A DNA stretch of 64,000 bases from Sphingomonas kyeonggiensis (GCF_014196745.1 NZ_JACIEH010000002.1:744383-808382); one strand, 5' to 3'; numbered from the stretch's first letter, positions 9,601-22,458 are shown. Notes: generated by a model from the letters alone, not told the origin. Numbers and translations are program-made.

Positions 9601-9821
9601 GGGGCGGCTTTCGCCCTGAAATCAGGCACCAGGGCGAGTGCCTGGTCGTTGTCCCGTGGAGTGAGGCGCGACCGAGCGGCTACCCGTTTCTTGCCTGGTC
9701 CAATCGCGGTGCGCCGGATTGCACCGTTTCAGATCATATAATCTGCGTACATATTGTGCGCAGGCGCGAAAAATGGTGCCCTTTCGACCGGCGAATTGTT
9801 CGCCGAAGCTGGAGACTGCCT

Positions 9822-10061
9822 ATGTTATTCATGGCCGTTGCACTGATGCTTGCAGGAGATGACCTGCCGAATTGCCTTGATGAACTGGTTCCTCCCGAGC
9901 TCGTGGGCAGCCCCGACTTCCCCGGTGGCCATTGCGATCCCATGGGGGTTCCTCCTCCCCCGACGTCCCCTATCGATCCGCTCGATCCGCGTGTGAACCC
10001 GCCGGCACCACCGCCGCCGCCTCCTCCCCCGCCGCGGCCCTACGATCCCAGCTACACCTGA
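9822..10061 (+). CDS. Small proline-rich secreted protein
   Basis: 79 residues from an ATG with GGAG seven bases upstream. A short hydrophobic leader (LFMAVALMLAG) precedes a middle with two cysteines and a very proline-rich tail containing an uninterrupted run of ten prolines. The lower-GC upstream sequence has TATAAT at 9737-9742, possibly a -10 element. No family is recognised; it could be a small cell-envelope peptide. A longer reading from 9756 would put basic residues before the hydrophobic segment. The gene is supported by frame, ribosome site and promoter-like sequence only. Confidence 0.45.
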   Translation: MLFMAVALMLAGDDLPNCLDELVPPELVGSPDFPGGHCDPMGVPPPPTSPIDPLDPRVNPPAPPPPPPPPPRPYDPSYT

Positions 10062-10114
10062 CACTTTCAACGACAGCGCGGGCTCCATGGGCTCGCGCTG
10101 CCACAACAGGCACG

Positions 10115-10140
10115 CCACAATTCCCGGAGCGGAATTGTGG
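10115..10140. terminator. Perfect hairpin between convergent genes
   Basis: CCACAATTCC and its exact complement are separated by six bases. There is no T-run, but it lies between the ends of the proline-rich gene and the diguanylate cyclase gene. It may end transcription or stabilise a 3' end. Confidence 0.4.
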
Positions 10141-10178
10141 AGCCGTGGTTCCTCCCTTCCGGGAAGGGGCTCCAGCCG

Positions 10179-10946
10179 TCAGCCTTCCAGCTCCGGCCCG
10201 TAGACGCGGAAGGATACGCCTTCGCTGCGCTTGGCGGCGTAGAGGGCGAGATCGGCGCGGCGGGTCAGCTCCACGGGGGTGAGCTTCTCGGCGCGGGACA
10301 GGGCGATGCCGATGCCGGTGCCCACGTGGAGCGTGCGTCCCTCGACGAAGACCGGGCGGGCGATGCTCTCCGCGAGCCGGCCGGCGATCAGCTTGACGAT
10401 CTCGGGATTGGCGAGACCGGGGGTGATCACCGCGAACTCGTCGCCGCCCAGCCGCGCGGCGGTGTCACCCTCGCGCACGGCGCCGGCGATACGATCGGCG
10501 ACCACGCGCAGCAGTGCGTCTCCCATGCCATGGCCATGGGTGTCGTTGATCGCCTTGAAGCCATTGAGATCGAGCATCAGCACTGCATGCAGGCCGCTGG
10601 GGCTGAGCTTGGCCAGTGCCTCGTCAAAGGCGCGGCGATTGGGCATGCCGGTGAGCGCGTCGTGATAGCCGAGGTCGCGCGCGCTGCGCTCAGCGGCGAT
10701 CCGCCGGTCCCGCTCGCGTCCCCGGGCGCGGTGCTGGTTCAGGCCGTAGCTGAACAGCAGCAGGATCAGTGCCGAGGCGAAGAGCAGGAATTCGTCCAGC
10801 TCGATGCGCAGCTTGCGGTCGGTTACCGAGGAGGTCTCGTCCCGGAAGATGTCGAACGCGAAGATGCCGTAGAGCCCGGCCATCGCCAGCAGGACGACGA
10901 ACCAGACGCTCCGATTGGATAGCAGCGCACGAATCCCGGGTTCCAT
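10179..10946 (-). CDS. Membrane-bound diguanylate cyclase (GGDEF)
   Basis: 255 residues. Two N-terminal membrane helices (about 14-33 and 52-68) flank a short periplasmic loop. A GGDEF domain then begins at 'HDALTGMPNRRAF'. The active-site GGDEF is exact at 167-171, the substrate-binding 'DLNGFKAINDTHGHGMGD' is intact, and an RxxD inhibitory site (R158-E-G-D161) precedes it. The protein should make cyclic di-GMP with product feedback and probably senses an envelope signal. No EAL domain is present. It lies 25 bases beyond the end of the ketopantoate-reductase-like gene on the same strand. Confidence 0.92.
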   Translation of the reverse strand: MEPGIRALLSNRSVWFVVLLAMAGLYGIFAFDIFRDETSSVTDRKLRIELDEFLLFASALILLLFSYGLNQHRARGRERDRRIAAERSARDLGYHDALTGMPNRRAFDEALAKLSPSGLHAVLMLDLNGFKAINDTHGHGMGDALLRVVADRIAGAVREGDTAARLGGDEFAVITPGLANPEIVKLIAGRLAESIARPVFVEGRTLHVGTGIGIALSRAEKLTPVELTRRADLALYAAKRSEGVSFRVYGPELEG

Positions 10947-10971
10947 GCGCCGGAATCTGCACCCGTAACGG

Positions 10972-11841
10972 TTAACGTGGGGTAGAGGCGGCGCTCAGTA
11001 GAGATGCGAGTGCGCGATTCATCGGCGCGTCGATCCCGTGCTTCTCGCCCAGGCGCACGATCACCCGGTTCCGGGCGTCGACCTCGGTCGTGCGGCCGGC
11101 GACGTAATCGGCGTGGAGCGAATTGACCGACTCCGGATGCGCCAGGGTGGTCCATTTCACCACCTGGTCGGCGAGCTTGTCGGGCAGGTCGGCGCCTTCG
11201 GCCCGGCCCACCGCGATGCATTCGCGGACCAGCGCGCGCATCACCTCGGCGACGCCTTCGTCATTGGCCACTTCGGCGGGGCGCAGGGTGAGCGCGCTGA
11301 CGATGCCCGAGCAGTTGATCGCCAGCTTGCGCCAGGCGGCGGTGAGGAAGTCGGGGGTGGTCTGCGCGTCGATCGGCGTGTCGGCGAACAGCGCGACCAG
11401 TGCCTCGCCGGCTTCGCCCTCGGGCACATGGATGGTGCCGTTGCGGCGCTGGACGATGCGGCCGGGGGCGCCGCGCTCCGCGGGGAGGTCGATGATCACC
11501 GGTACGGTGCGCTGGGCCGGCACCTGCGGGAAGCGATCGCGCTGCTCGACGCCGTTCTGGATCACCGCGAGCCGGGTGCTGGCGCCCATCAGCCCGGGCA
11601 GCCAGGCGGCCGCGGCGGCGCAGTCATAGGTCTTGGTGGTGCAGAGCACCCAATCGACTTCGGTCGCTTCGGCCGGATCGGTGAGGATGCGCGGCGTGGC
11701 GCGGATCAGGCCCTCGGGCGTCTCGACCTCGAGATCTTCGAGCGGCGAGCGTGCGCAGACCGTTACTTCGTGACTCTGGGCCAGCCAGGCGGCGAGGGTG
11801 CCGCCAATGGCACCCGCGCCGATCACCGCGACACGGACCAT
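10972..11841 (-). CDS. 2-dehydropantoate 2-reductase family oxidoreductase
   Basis: 289 residues. It opens with the NAD(P)-binding motif 'VIGAGAIGG', has 'TKTYD' after the second strand, 'IQNGVEQ' and the catalytic-lysine context 'AAWRKLAINCSG'. These fit the ApbA/PanE family, which reduces ketopantoate to pantoate with NADPH in pantothenate synthesis. The usual N(P/A)LTA block after the lysine is altered to SGIVSALT, and this family has many paralogs, so panE itself is not assigned. Its ATG overlaps the TGA of the upstream DUF1993 gene by one base, implying coupling. Confidence 0.8.
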   Translation of the reverse strand: MVRVAVIGAGAIGGTLAAWLAQSHEVTVCARSPLEDLEVETPEGLIRATPRILTDPAEATEVDWVLCTTKTYDCAAAAAWLPGLMGASTRLAVIQNGVEQRDRFPQVPAQRTVPVIIDLPAERGAPGRIVQRRNGTIHVPEGEAGEALVALFADTPIDAQTTPDFLTAAWRKLAINCSGIVSALTLRPAEVANDEGVAEVMRALVRECIAVGRAEGADLPDKLADQVVKWTTLAHPESVNSLHADYVAGRTTEVDARNRVIVRLGEKHGIDAPMNRALASLLSAASTPR

Positions 11842-12347
11842 CAGATGCCGCCCAGATAGTCCATCTTGCCGAGCGGCGCGCCCTTGTGGCGCAGGATCGC
11901 GTAGGCGGTGGTCATGTGGAAATAGAAGTTCGGCAGCGCGAAGGCGGTGACGTAGGGCAGGCCCTTGAAGTGGAAGCTGCGGTTGGGGGTCTTCACTTCG
12001 ATATCGGCATCCTCGCGCCCGTCGACCGCCTCGCGCGGGACCGACTTGAGGAACTCGACCGTCGCGGCGATGCGCGCCTGGAGCTCGTCGAAGCTCGTCT
12101 CGGTGTCGGGCATCGCCGGGGCGTCGAGCTGGCCGAGGCGGGCCAGGGCGAACTTGGCGCCATCGCTGACGCGCTGGATCTGCGAGCTGAGCGGGGCCAT
12201 GTCGTCCGCGAGCCGCGCTTCGAGCAGCTCGGCATGCGGGACGCCATTCTCGTCGGCCCAGGCACGCGCCTTGTCGAGGAAACTGGCCATCGACTTGAAG
12301 CCGCGGAGGAAGGCGGGGACGGTGAGGTCGTAGAGTTCAGTCGTCAT
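11841..12347 (-). CDS. DUF1993 family protein
   Basis: 168 residues from the ATG at 12347 (MTTELYDLTVP). The sequence is helical, with 'LRGFKSMASFLDKARAWADENG' (in part), 'RLADDMAPLSSQIQ' and the C-terminal 'ALPNFYFHMTTAYAILRHKG', which is the hallmark of DUF1993, a family resembling the DinB four-helix fold. The two histidines in that last block could be metal ligands. Biochemical role unknown. It is the first gene of a two-gene operon with the ketopantoate-reductase-like gene. A reading from 12383 adds residues without a ribosome site. Confidence 0.8.
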   Translation of the reverse strand: MTTELYDLTVPAFLRGFKSMASFLDKARAWADENGVPHAELLEARLADDMAPLSSQIQRVSDGAKFALARLGQLDAPAMPDTETSFDELQARIAATVEFLKSVPREAVDGREDADIEVKTPNRSFHFKGLPYVTAFALPNFYFHMTTAYAILRHKGAPLGKMDYLGGI

Positions 12348-12417
12348 GGCCGCGGAAATAGGCGCTGGCCGGGCATGGCGCAACGGTCCTTGCGGTTTCG
12401 CAATGGACCGAAACGGG

Positions 12418-12457
12418 AAGAGCCGGCGAGGTGTGTGTCCCGCCGGCTCTTCTTGTT
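12418..12457 (-). terminator. Terminator hairpin of the chemoreceptor gene
   Basis: AAGAGCCGGCG (12418-12428) is exactly complementary to 12441-12451 around a 12-base loop. It lies just beyond the minus-strand stop at 12470. The following T-tract is weak on both strands. Confidence 0.55.
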
Positions 12458-12469
12458 CGGGGACTGGGC

Positions 12470-14233
12470 TCAGTGCACCGTGGTGCCGTGCAGCGCCGGG
12501 CGCTGCGGGGCGGGGCGATGGCCGCCCTGTGGCGCGTCGATGGTGAAGGTCGCGGTGCTCTCGGCGAGCGAATTCACCTCGAGGGTGAGGTTGCGCGCGG
12601 CGGCCGAGGTTTCCTCGACCATCGCGGCGTTCTGCTGGGTGCCGCGATCCATGTCGCCGATCGCCTCGCTGACCTGGCTGATCGCGTGGCTCTGGGCATT
12701 GTTGTCCTCGGCCATGGTGCCGATCAGGGCATGGACCTGGCCGACATCGCCCGAGATGTCGGCGAGCGCGCCATCGACCTTCATCACGGCTTCCACCGCG
12801 GTGACGACTTCGGCCTGGGTGTGGGTGAGCTGGTCGCGGGCGCGGCCGGCTTCTTCCTCGGCCCGCATGGCGAGGGCGGAGACCAGGTCGGCGACGACGG
12901 CGAAGCCGCGGCCCGCCTCGCCGGCGCGGCCCGCTTCCACCGCCGCGTTCATCGCGAGGACGCGGGTCTGGAACGCGATCTTGTCGAGGCCCTCGATCAC
13001 GCTGTCGATGCCCTTGGCGGATTCGCTGACGCGGTTCATCGCCTGCACGGCTTCGTCGGCGATAGCACGGCCATTGCCGACCACGGCGATGGCGCCATCG
13101 GCGCGCGACAGCGTCTCGTTGGCCGAGAGCGCGACCGACTTGAGCCGGTGATCGATGGCGTTGACCGCGGCGTTGGTCTCCTCGAGCGTCGCGGCGTTGC
13201 GTTCGGTGCGGCGGGCGAGATCCTCGGAGGCCGAGGCGATCTCATTGGCGCCGGTGCGGATATTCTCGGTGCCGGTAACGACGGTGCCGATCAGCGACCG
13301 CAGGCCGCCTGCCGCATCGTTGAAGCTGCGCTTGAGCGCGGCGAAGGGGCCGGTGAGATCGGCGTCGATCTCGACGCTGAGATCGCCGCGCGCCATCGCG
13401 TCGAGGCTGGTGCCGATCGTATCGACGATCAGGCGGGTCTGCGTCTCCTTGGCTTCCTCGGCGGCCTTGAGCTTGTCGCGGAAGGCGTCGATCGCCTGGG
13501 CCATGCCGCCCAGCTCGTCCTCGCGGTTCGCATGCGGCACCTTCACCGACAGGTCGCCGCCGTCCAGCGCGCGCATCGTGCCGGCAAGGTCGAGCAGCGG
13601 GCGGATGAGCAGGCGGCGCGCGGTCTGGGCGAGCAGCAGCGCGGCGGCCAGGCCGGCGAGCAGGGTGAGGAACAGGATCACCATCGCGATGGTGCCGAGC
13701 GTCGCCGAGCTGGCCGCGACCTGCTTGGCGTGATTCTCGATCGCTTCCGAAGCTGCGGCCATCGATTCCTCCAGCGCACGGAACTGCTGGAGGAAGGTGG
13801 GAAGCTGGTTGCGTGCCGCTGCCGGATCGGCGCCGGCGGCATCGACGATCTTCTGCGCGGCGGCGGCATAGCTGACCACCGGCGCCTTGAGCTTGCTGGT
13901 TGTCGCGACGATGCTGTCGACACCCTGGAAGGCGGCATCCTCGTCGATCGCCTTCGACAGCGTGTCGAGGTGGTCCTTGAGGTCGGCGAGGGTTTCGCGC
14001 CGGGCGGCATCGTCGCCGCCGACCAGTGCGGCGAGCACGTCGGCGCGGACCGCGTCGTGCATCATGTCCGCTTCCATATGGTTCTGGAGCAGGCTCGCCG
14101 CAGCGGCCTGTTCGGCGATCGCGGCATTTTCCTTGGCAACGATGAACAGACCGGTGCCGCCCGAAAGCGCGGTAATGCCGATCAGGACGGCGGCGGCTTG
14201 CGTCGTCGCCTTGTTGAGTGACGTGATCTTCAC
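12470..14233 (-). CDS. Methyl-accepting chemotaxis protein
   Basis: 587 residues from a GTG start preceded by GGGAG. TM1 is about residues 14-33, a helical periplasmic sensor spans to about 180, and TM2 is about 180-205. A HAMP domain follows (RPLLDLAGTMRALDGGDLSV), with a second HAMP-like unit (LDAMARGDLSVEI) and then a signalling domain. The tip is recognisable as 'IAFQTRVLAMNAAVEAGRAGEAGRGFAVVAD' (in part), slightly divergent from the canonical ALNAAVEAARAGE. It should control a CheA kinase. Ligand unknown; the sensor resembles four-helix-bundle MCP domains. It is divergent from the OprB-type porin gene, which may hint at carbohydrate taxis. Confidence 0.9.
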   Translation of the reverse strand: MKITSLNKATTQAAAVLIGITALSGGTGLFIVAKENAAIAEQAAAASLLQNHMEADMMHDAVRADVLAALVGGDDAARRETLADLKDHLDTLSKAIDEDAAFQGVDSIVATTSKLKAPVVSYAAAAQKIVDAAGADPAAARNQLPTFLQQFRALEESMAAASEAIENHAKQVAASSATLGTIAMVILFLTLLAGLAAALLLAQTARRLLIRPLLDLAGTMRALDGGDLSVKVPHANREDELGGMAQAIDAFRDKLKAAEEAKETQTRLIVDTIGTSLDAMARGDLSVEIDADLTGPFAALKRSFNDAAGGLRSLIGTVVTGTENIRTGANEIASASEDLARRTERNAATLEETNAAVNAIDHRLKSVALSANETLSRADGAIAVVGNGRAIADEAVQAMNRVSESAKGIDSVIEGLDKIAFQTRVLAMNAAVEAGRAGEAGRGFAVVADLVSALAMRAEEEAGRARDQLTHTQAEVVTAVEAVMKVDGALADISGDVGQVHALIGTMAEDNNAQSHAISQVSEAIGDMDRGTQQNAAMVEETSAAARNLTLEVNSLAESTATFTIDAPQGGHRPAPQRPALHGTTVH

Positions 14234-14359
14234 GGAAGTCTCCCGCACGGAAGCCTCCGCGGCTCCGTCCCCGAAGCCAATTATAGGGTGAATCGAACCG
14301 CTATGGTCTGAACCGTCTATTATTGTGTCCGGGGATGTCGCGAACTGGGGTTTTTGGAC

Positions 14360-15529
14360 ATGCGTGGGACTTTCGGCGGGGCCTCGACGGCGCTCGCCCT
14401 GCTTTTCTCGACTTCGGCCTATGCTCAGGACTCCGAAGATCCCGCGCTCGATATCGGCGCGACCTATCGGGCGGACCTGGCGGGCGTGGCTGCCGACGGG
14501 CGCAAGATGCGCAGCTTCGGCCTCGACGATCTGAACATCGAGGCGAATGGCGATCTGGAGCGGCTGGTCGGCTGGAAGGGCGCGAGCTTCCATGTGGACG
14601 TGCTCAACAACCTTGGTGACCGGCCCAACGACGTGGCGGGCACGCTGCAGGGCGTCGACAATATCGAAGTCGCCTCGCCCAAGCTGCGCCTGTACGAGCT
14701 CTGGCTCGAGCAGAAGGTCGGCGCCGCCACCACGCTGCGCGCCGGTCTCTACGACCTCAACAGCGAATTCTATGCGAGCGATGCCTCGGGCCTGCTCATT
14801 GCGCCGGCCTTTGGCGTGGGATCGGAGATCGCCGCGACGGGTCCGAACGGCCCCTCGATCTTCCCGACCACCGCGCTGGCGGTGCGCGTCGAGCAGCGCT
14901 TCGGCGGCGCCGGCTTCGCGCGTGTCGCGGTGCTCAACGCCACGGCCGGTGCGCTGGGCGACGATCGCGGCTCGGCGCTCGACTTCCATCACGGCGCGCT
15001 GCTCATCGGTGAAGCCGGTGTGGAGAAGGACGGCAACAAGCTCGCCGTCGGCGCCTGGGGCTATAGTCAGAAGCAGGACGACATCGTCGAGACGGACGGC
15101 GCAGGCGATCCGATCCGCCGCAAGGCACGCGGTGCCTATGTGATCGCGGAGAAGGCGCTCGGCGACCAGGACGGCCCCTTCGCCACCAGCCTGTTCGTCC
15201 GGGCCGGCATCTCCGACGGCAAGACCACGCCCTACAAGGGTGGCTGGCAGGCGGGGGTGCTCGCGGCGCACGTCGTGCCGGGCCGCGACGACAGCCAGGT
15301 CTCGATCGGCGTGAACCAGGCCTATCTGTCGAAGGGCTATCGCGATCTGCTGCGCGGGGACGGGATCCACACTGCCGCGGCGGAGAACGCAGTGGAGTTC
15401 ACCTTCTCGGACAAGATCACCAAGTTCCTGACTTTGCAGCCGGATCTGCAGTTCATCTGGAATCGTGGAGGCGATGCCGACGCCCGGCGCGTCACCGTGG
15501 CCATATTGCGCGCGACACTGGAGTTCTGA
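14360..15529 (+). CDS. OprB-type carbohydrate-selective porin
   Basis: 389 residues from an ATG nine bases after ACTGGGG; a TTG six bases earlier is possible. The signal peptide ends near 'TSAYAQ'. The rest has the beta-barrel pattern of the OprB family: 'LDDLNIEANGDLERLVGWKGASFHVD' (in part), 'VASPKLRLYELWLEQ', 'LRAGLYDLNSEFY' and a terminal strand ending in Phe (LRATLEF), as expected for BAM recognition. OprB porins let glucose and other sugars cross the outer membrane. It is divergent from the chemoreceptor gene, with about 125 bases between starts. Confidence 0.88.
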   Translation: MRGTFGGASTALALLFSTSAYAQDSEDPALDIGATYRADLAGVAADGRKMRSFGLDDLNIEANGDLERLVGWKGASFHVDVLNNLGDRPNDVAGTLQGVDNIEVASPKLRLYELWLEQKVGAATTLRAGLYDLNSEFYASDASGLLIAPAFGVGSEIAATGPNGPSIFPTTALAVRVEQRFGGAGFARVAVLNATAGALGDDRGSALDFHHGALLIGEAGVEKDGNKLAVGAWGYSQKQDDIVETDGAGDPIRRKARGAYVIAEKALGDQDGPFATSLFVRAGISDGKTTPYKGGWQAGVLAAHVVPGRDDSQVSIGVNQAYLSKGYRDLLRGDGIHTAAAENAVEFTFSDKITKFLTLQPDLQFIWNRGGDADARRVTVAILRATLEF

Positions 15530-15619
15530 CTTCCGGATAGCTCCAATATGGTGTGAGTATATCCGTAAAACTGGGGAGTTGAGTGGAGAGGATGCTCTCC
15601 CTAGGATTCGACGGATATT

Positions 15620-15661
15620 GATGCATGCGGGCATGGCACTTGGTTATGCCTTGCATGCATC
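15620..15661 (+). other. Stem-loop upstream of the sulfotransferase gene
   Basis: GATGCATGC (15620-15628) pairs exactly with 15653-15661, and an inner GGCAT/ATGCC pair extends it around an 11-base loop. It lies in a 219-base gap with lower GC than its surroundings. No T-run follows, so a transcript-stability or regulatory role is as likely as termination of the porin transcript. Confidence 0.45.
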
Positions 15662-15748
15662 TCGATAAGACTTGGCGTGAATTGCCAATTGACGCTGGTG
15701 TGTTGCGTTAATAGTTCACCTCGCCTCGGCCATGTAGGACCTGTCGAA

Positions 15749-16675
15749 ATGCCCGTTACCTTTGCGCCGGCGTCTGCGTCGGCGACGTCCCCGCGCAAGC
15801 TGCGCGAGATGCACAATCATCATTTCGATTCGACCGTTTGGAACGATGTGGCCTTCCGCCGGGACGATGTGGTGGTCGCCACCTATGCCAAGGCGGGCAC
15901 GACCTGGACGCAGCAGATCGTCGCGCAGCTGATCTTCAACGGCGATCCTGAAGTGTCGATCGCCGAGATCTCGCCCTGGGTCGATCTGCGCGTGCCGCCG
16001 GCGCTGGCCAAGCTCGCCACGCTGGAGGAGCAGACCCACCGGCGGATCATGAAGACGCACTTGCCGGTCGACGCGCTGCGCTTCAGCCCCCAGGCGAAAT
16101 ATCTCTATGTCGCGCGCGACGGGCGTGACATCGCGTGGAGCCTGCACAACCATCATTTCCACGCGACCGACGACTGGTACGCGGTCCTCAACGACACGCC
16201 CGGCCGGGTCGGCCCGCCGATCCCCCGCGCCAATCCGGACGTGGCGGCCTATTTCCGTGAATGGCTCGACGCCGACGGCGCGCCGTTCTGGCCGTTCTGG
16301 GAGAATGTCCGCAGCTGGTGGGCGGTGCGCAACCTGCCCAATGTCCATCTCGTCCATTTCGAGGCGCTGAAGCGCGACATGGCCGGCGAGATCCGCAAGA
16401 TCGCCCGGTTCCTGGAGATCGACGTGGCGGCCGGGACCTGGCCGCGCGTGCTGCGCCACTGCAGCTTCGACTGGATGAAGGCCAATGCCGGCCAGGTCGC
16501 CCCGCTGGGCGGGGTGTTCTGGGACGGCGGCGCCGAGACCTTCATCAACAAGGGCACCAATGGCCGCTGGCGCGATGTCCTCACCGCCGAGGACATTGCC
16601 CGCTACGAGGCGACCGCGCTGGCCGAGCTCGGCCCGGAATGCGCCGCATGGCTTGCGAGCGGCGAGGCGGCGTAA
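15749..16675 (+). CDS. Sulfotransferase domain protein
   Basis: 308 residues, cytoplasmic. It carries the PAPS-binding signatures of cytosolic-type sulfotransferases: the phosphosulfate loop 'YAKAGTTWTQ' (46-55), 'KTHLP' (102-106), the 3'-phosphate site 'VARDGRD' (121-127) and the late 'NKGTNGRWRD' equivalent of RKGxxGxWK. The reaction is transfer of sulfate from PAPS to a hydroxyl or amine acceptor; the acceptor is unknown. The ATG at 15749 follows an AGGA; a reading from 15677 adds a doubtful N-terminus. The downstream 87-residue gene begins inside a long hairpin 18 bases after this stop. Confidence 0.88.
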   Translation: MPVTFAPASASATSPRKLREMHNHHFDSTVWNDVAFRRDDVVVATYAKAGTTWTQQIVAQLIFNGDPEVSIAEISPWVDLRVPPALAKLATLEEQTHRRIMKTHLPVDALRFSPQAKYLYVARDGRDIAWSLHNHHFHATDDWYAVLNDTPGRVGPPIPRANPDVAAYFREWLDADGAPFWPFWENVRSWWAVRNLPNVHLVHFEALKRDMAGEIRKIARFLEIDVAAGTWPRVLRHCSFDWMKANAGQVAPLGGVFWDGGAETFINKGTNGRWRDVLTAEDIARYEATALAELGPECAAWLASGEAA

Positions 16676-16692
16676 CTGCCACCCGCTTGCAG

Positions 16693-16733
16693 ATCGAGGT
16701 CCATGCGCCGAAGTAGGGCGCATGGACCTTGAT
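16693..16733 (+). promoter_or_regulatory. Long hairpin enclosing a start codon
   Basis: Bases 16693-16709 pair with 16717-16733 over 17 positions (one G-U pair) around the loop GAAGTAG. The 3' arm contains the ATG at 16722-16724 of the next gene; part of its AGGG ribosome site lies in the loop. In RNA this would bury the start codon. Inference: translation may depend on ribosomes unfolding it or on another factor. Confidence 0.6.
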
Positions 16734-16985
16734 GCACTGCTCGCCCATTATTTCGGCACCGACGAACCCGAAGCGCTGGACGCAACCGTCCGCGAACGCG
16801 GCGAGGAGCGGCTGCGGATCGATTTCGGCGTCGAGCAGGAACCCTCGCGCAAGTTCGCGCTCTGGGTGGTGATGGAAGGGCTCGGCATTGCTCCGTTGCC
16901 CGCCGAAGCGTTCGACGAGGAGCCTGCGCTCAAGACGGCGGCCGAGAAGTATCTGGACGCCGCCTGGAAGCTGGAGCGGGACTAG
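16722..16985 (+). CDS. Small conserved hypothetical protein
   Basis: 87 residues, acidic, no signal peptide or membrane segment. It begins MDLDALLAHYFGTDEPE and ends with a helical 'AAEKYLDAAWKLERD'. I recall similar short proteins from sphingomonads but no assigned function. It follows the sulfotransferase gene in the same direction after 46 bases, and its ATG sits in the 3' arm of the hairpin described at 16693-16733. No other in-frame start is available upstream. Confidence 0.65.
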   Translation: MDLDALLAHYFGTDEPEALDATVRERGEERLRIDFGVEQEPSRKFALWVVMEGLGIAPLPAEAFDEEPALKTAAEKYLDAAWKLERD

Positions 16986-16996
16986 CGCCTGTTTCG

Positions 16997-17020
16997 ATCC
17001 TCCCCCGCCAGGGGGAGGAT
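16997..17020. terminator. Bidirectional terminator hairpin
   Basis: ATCCTCCCCC and its exact complement enclose GCCA. It lies between two convergent genes (stops at 16985 and 17029). Only a short T/A tract flanks it. Confidence 0.6.
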
Positions 17021-17028
17021 TATAGGAG

Positions 17029-17448
17029 TCAGCCCTCGCTCTGCGCGCGCAGCCGGGCCTCGCGCTCGGCGATCTCCGGGGTGAGCTCCGGGCCGAAATC
17101 GGTCATCTCGTAGAAGGGACGGATCTCGAGTTCGCTCGGGCCGGGCATCGGATTGGGGCAGCGCTTCGCCCAGGCGATCGCCTCGTCCATGTCCTCGACC
17201 TCCCACAGCCAATAGCCGGCGACGAGCTCGCGGATCTCGGCGAAGGGGCCGTCGATCACGGTGCGGCCCGGCCCGTCGAATGCGATCCGCTTGCCCGCCG
17301 AGGAGGGCTTGAGCCCGTCGCCGCCCTTCATGATGCCGGCCTGCACCAGCGCCTCGTTATACTGCATCATCGCATCGAGCAGCTCGGTGGAGGGCATCAG
17401 GCCCGCTTCGCTGTCCTCGGTCGCCTTCACCAGCACCATTACCCGCAT
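17029..17448 (-). CDS. YCII-family protein (DGPF domain)
   Basis: 139 residues starting at an ATG with GGAGAGGAA upstream. It shows 'MVLVKATEDSEAG', 'AGKRIAFDGPGRTVIDGPFAE' (in part) and 'LVAGYWLWEVEDMDEAIAWAKRCP' (in part), the standard features of the YCII/DGPF ferredoxin-like dimer family. Genes of this type commonly accompany ECF sigma factors, but none is adjacent here. Enzymatic role unknown. It converges with the 87-residue gene. Confidence 0.88.
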   Translation of the reverse strand: MRVMVLVKATEDSEAGLMPSTELLDAMMQYNEALVQAGIMKGGDGLKPSSAGKRIAFDGPGRTVIDGPFAEIRELVAGYWLWEVEDMDEAIAWAKRCPNPMPGPSELEIRPFYEMTDFGPELTPEIAEREARLRAQSEG

Positions 17449-17549
17449 CGTTCCTCTCCTCATGGTTCGCGCGCAGCGCCATTGCCTCGCATCCTGACGG
17501 CGAACGGTCCGAAGGGAAATCGGCGGGGCGGAATTATCTTCCTGGCCCG

Positions 17550-17981
17550 TCAATCCTTGCAGACCTGCACCAGCGCCAGGCGCATCGGCTCGCCGCCAAA
17601 GCCGGGGAAGAGCTGGTTCTCCACTATGATGTTGCGGCACGGCTTGCCCTGCCTGTCGAGGATAACCTTCCTGGCCGTGCGAGCAGGAGCGGGGGCCTTC
17701 GCGGCGGTCCCTGGTGCGGTTGCGCGGGTGGCAGGGCAGTCGCCCTGGGCGACGAGCCGGCGGTAGCTCGCCTCTTCCTGTGACTTCGCCCAAGCATTGG
17801 CAGCCGCCTTGCCCTGGCGCTTGTACCGGGCGGTGTAGCCGTCGATCAGCCGGCGCTTCTCGGGCTCGGGCAGCGAGTCGATCGAGCAGCGCCCGGCCTT
17901 TAGCGCCTGAGGGGCAGGAAGGGCTTCGGCGGACGGCGTCGGGCCGAAGAACAGCAACGCGATCGGCATATGTCGAAGCAT
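17550..17981 (-). CDS. Hypothetical secreted protein
   Basis: 143 residues with GGGGAG upstream of the ATG. A short hydrophobic N-terminus (PIALLFFGPTPSAEA) looks like a weak signal peptide. The middle is helical and basic with 'EPEKRRLIDGYTARYKRQG', and three cysteines (near 32, 82 and 114) could form disulfides before a final 'LVQVCKD'. The end is in the style of small periplasmic proteins. No family is recognised. It lies between the YCII gene and the rpoC terminator on the same strand. Confidence 0.55.
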   Translation of the reverse strand: MLRHMPIALLFFGPTPSAEALPAPQALKAGRCSIDSLPEPEKRRLIDGYTARYKRQGKAAANAWAKSQEEASYRRLVAQGDCPATRATAPGTAAKAPAPARTARKVILDRQGKPCRNIIVENQLFPGFGGEPMRLALVQVCKD

Positions 17982-18046
17982 GGAGTCTCCCCTCGAAACG
18001 GCGGCTGCACAACGCGCATTGGCCGCCGGGCGTTTCCCGGAACTCC

Positions 18047-18087
18047 AAAAGAAAACCGCCGCCCGGTTGCCCGGACGGCGGTGTTTC
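18047..18087 (-). terminator. Rho-independent terminator of rpoBC
   Basis: Bases 18055-18066 pair with 18071-18082 (one mismatch) around TTGC. On the minus strand the stem is followed by TTTTCTTTTGG. It lies 33 bases past the rpoC stop. Confidence 0.88.
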
Positions 18088-18120
18088 TAGTCAGCGCTGA
18101 GAGCGGCTGAACTCAGGCGA

Positions 18121-22410
<4,290 letters not shown>

Positions 22411-22458
22411 ATTCTTTCGTCCCTCAGGAGGGTCAAATCTTCTGGGCGGGGAGGGGAG

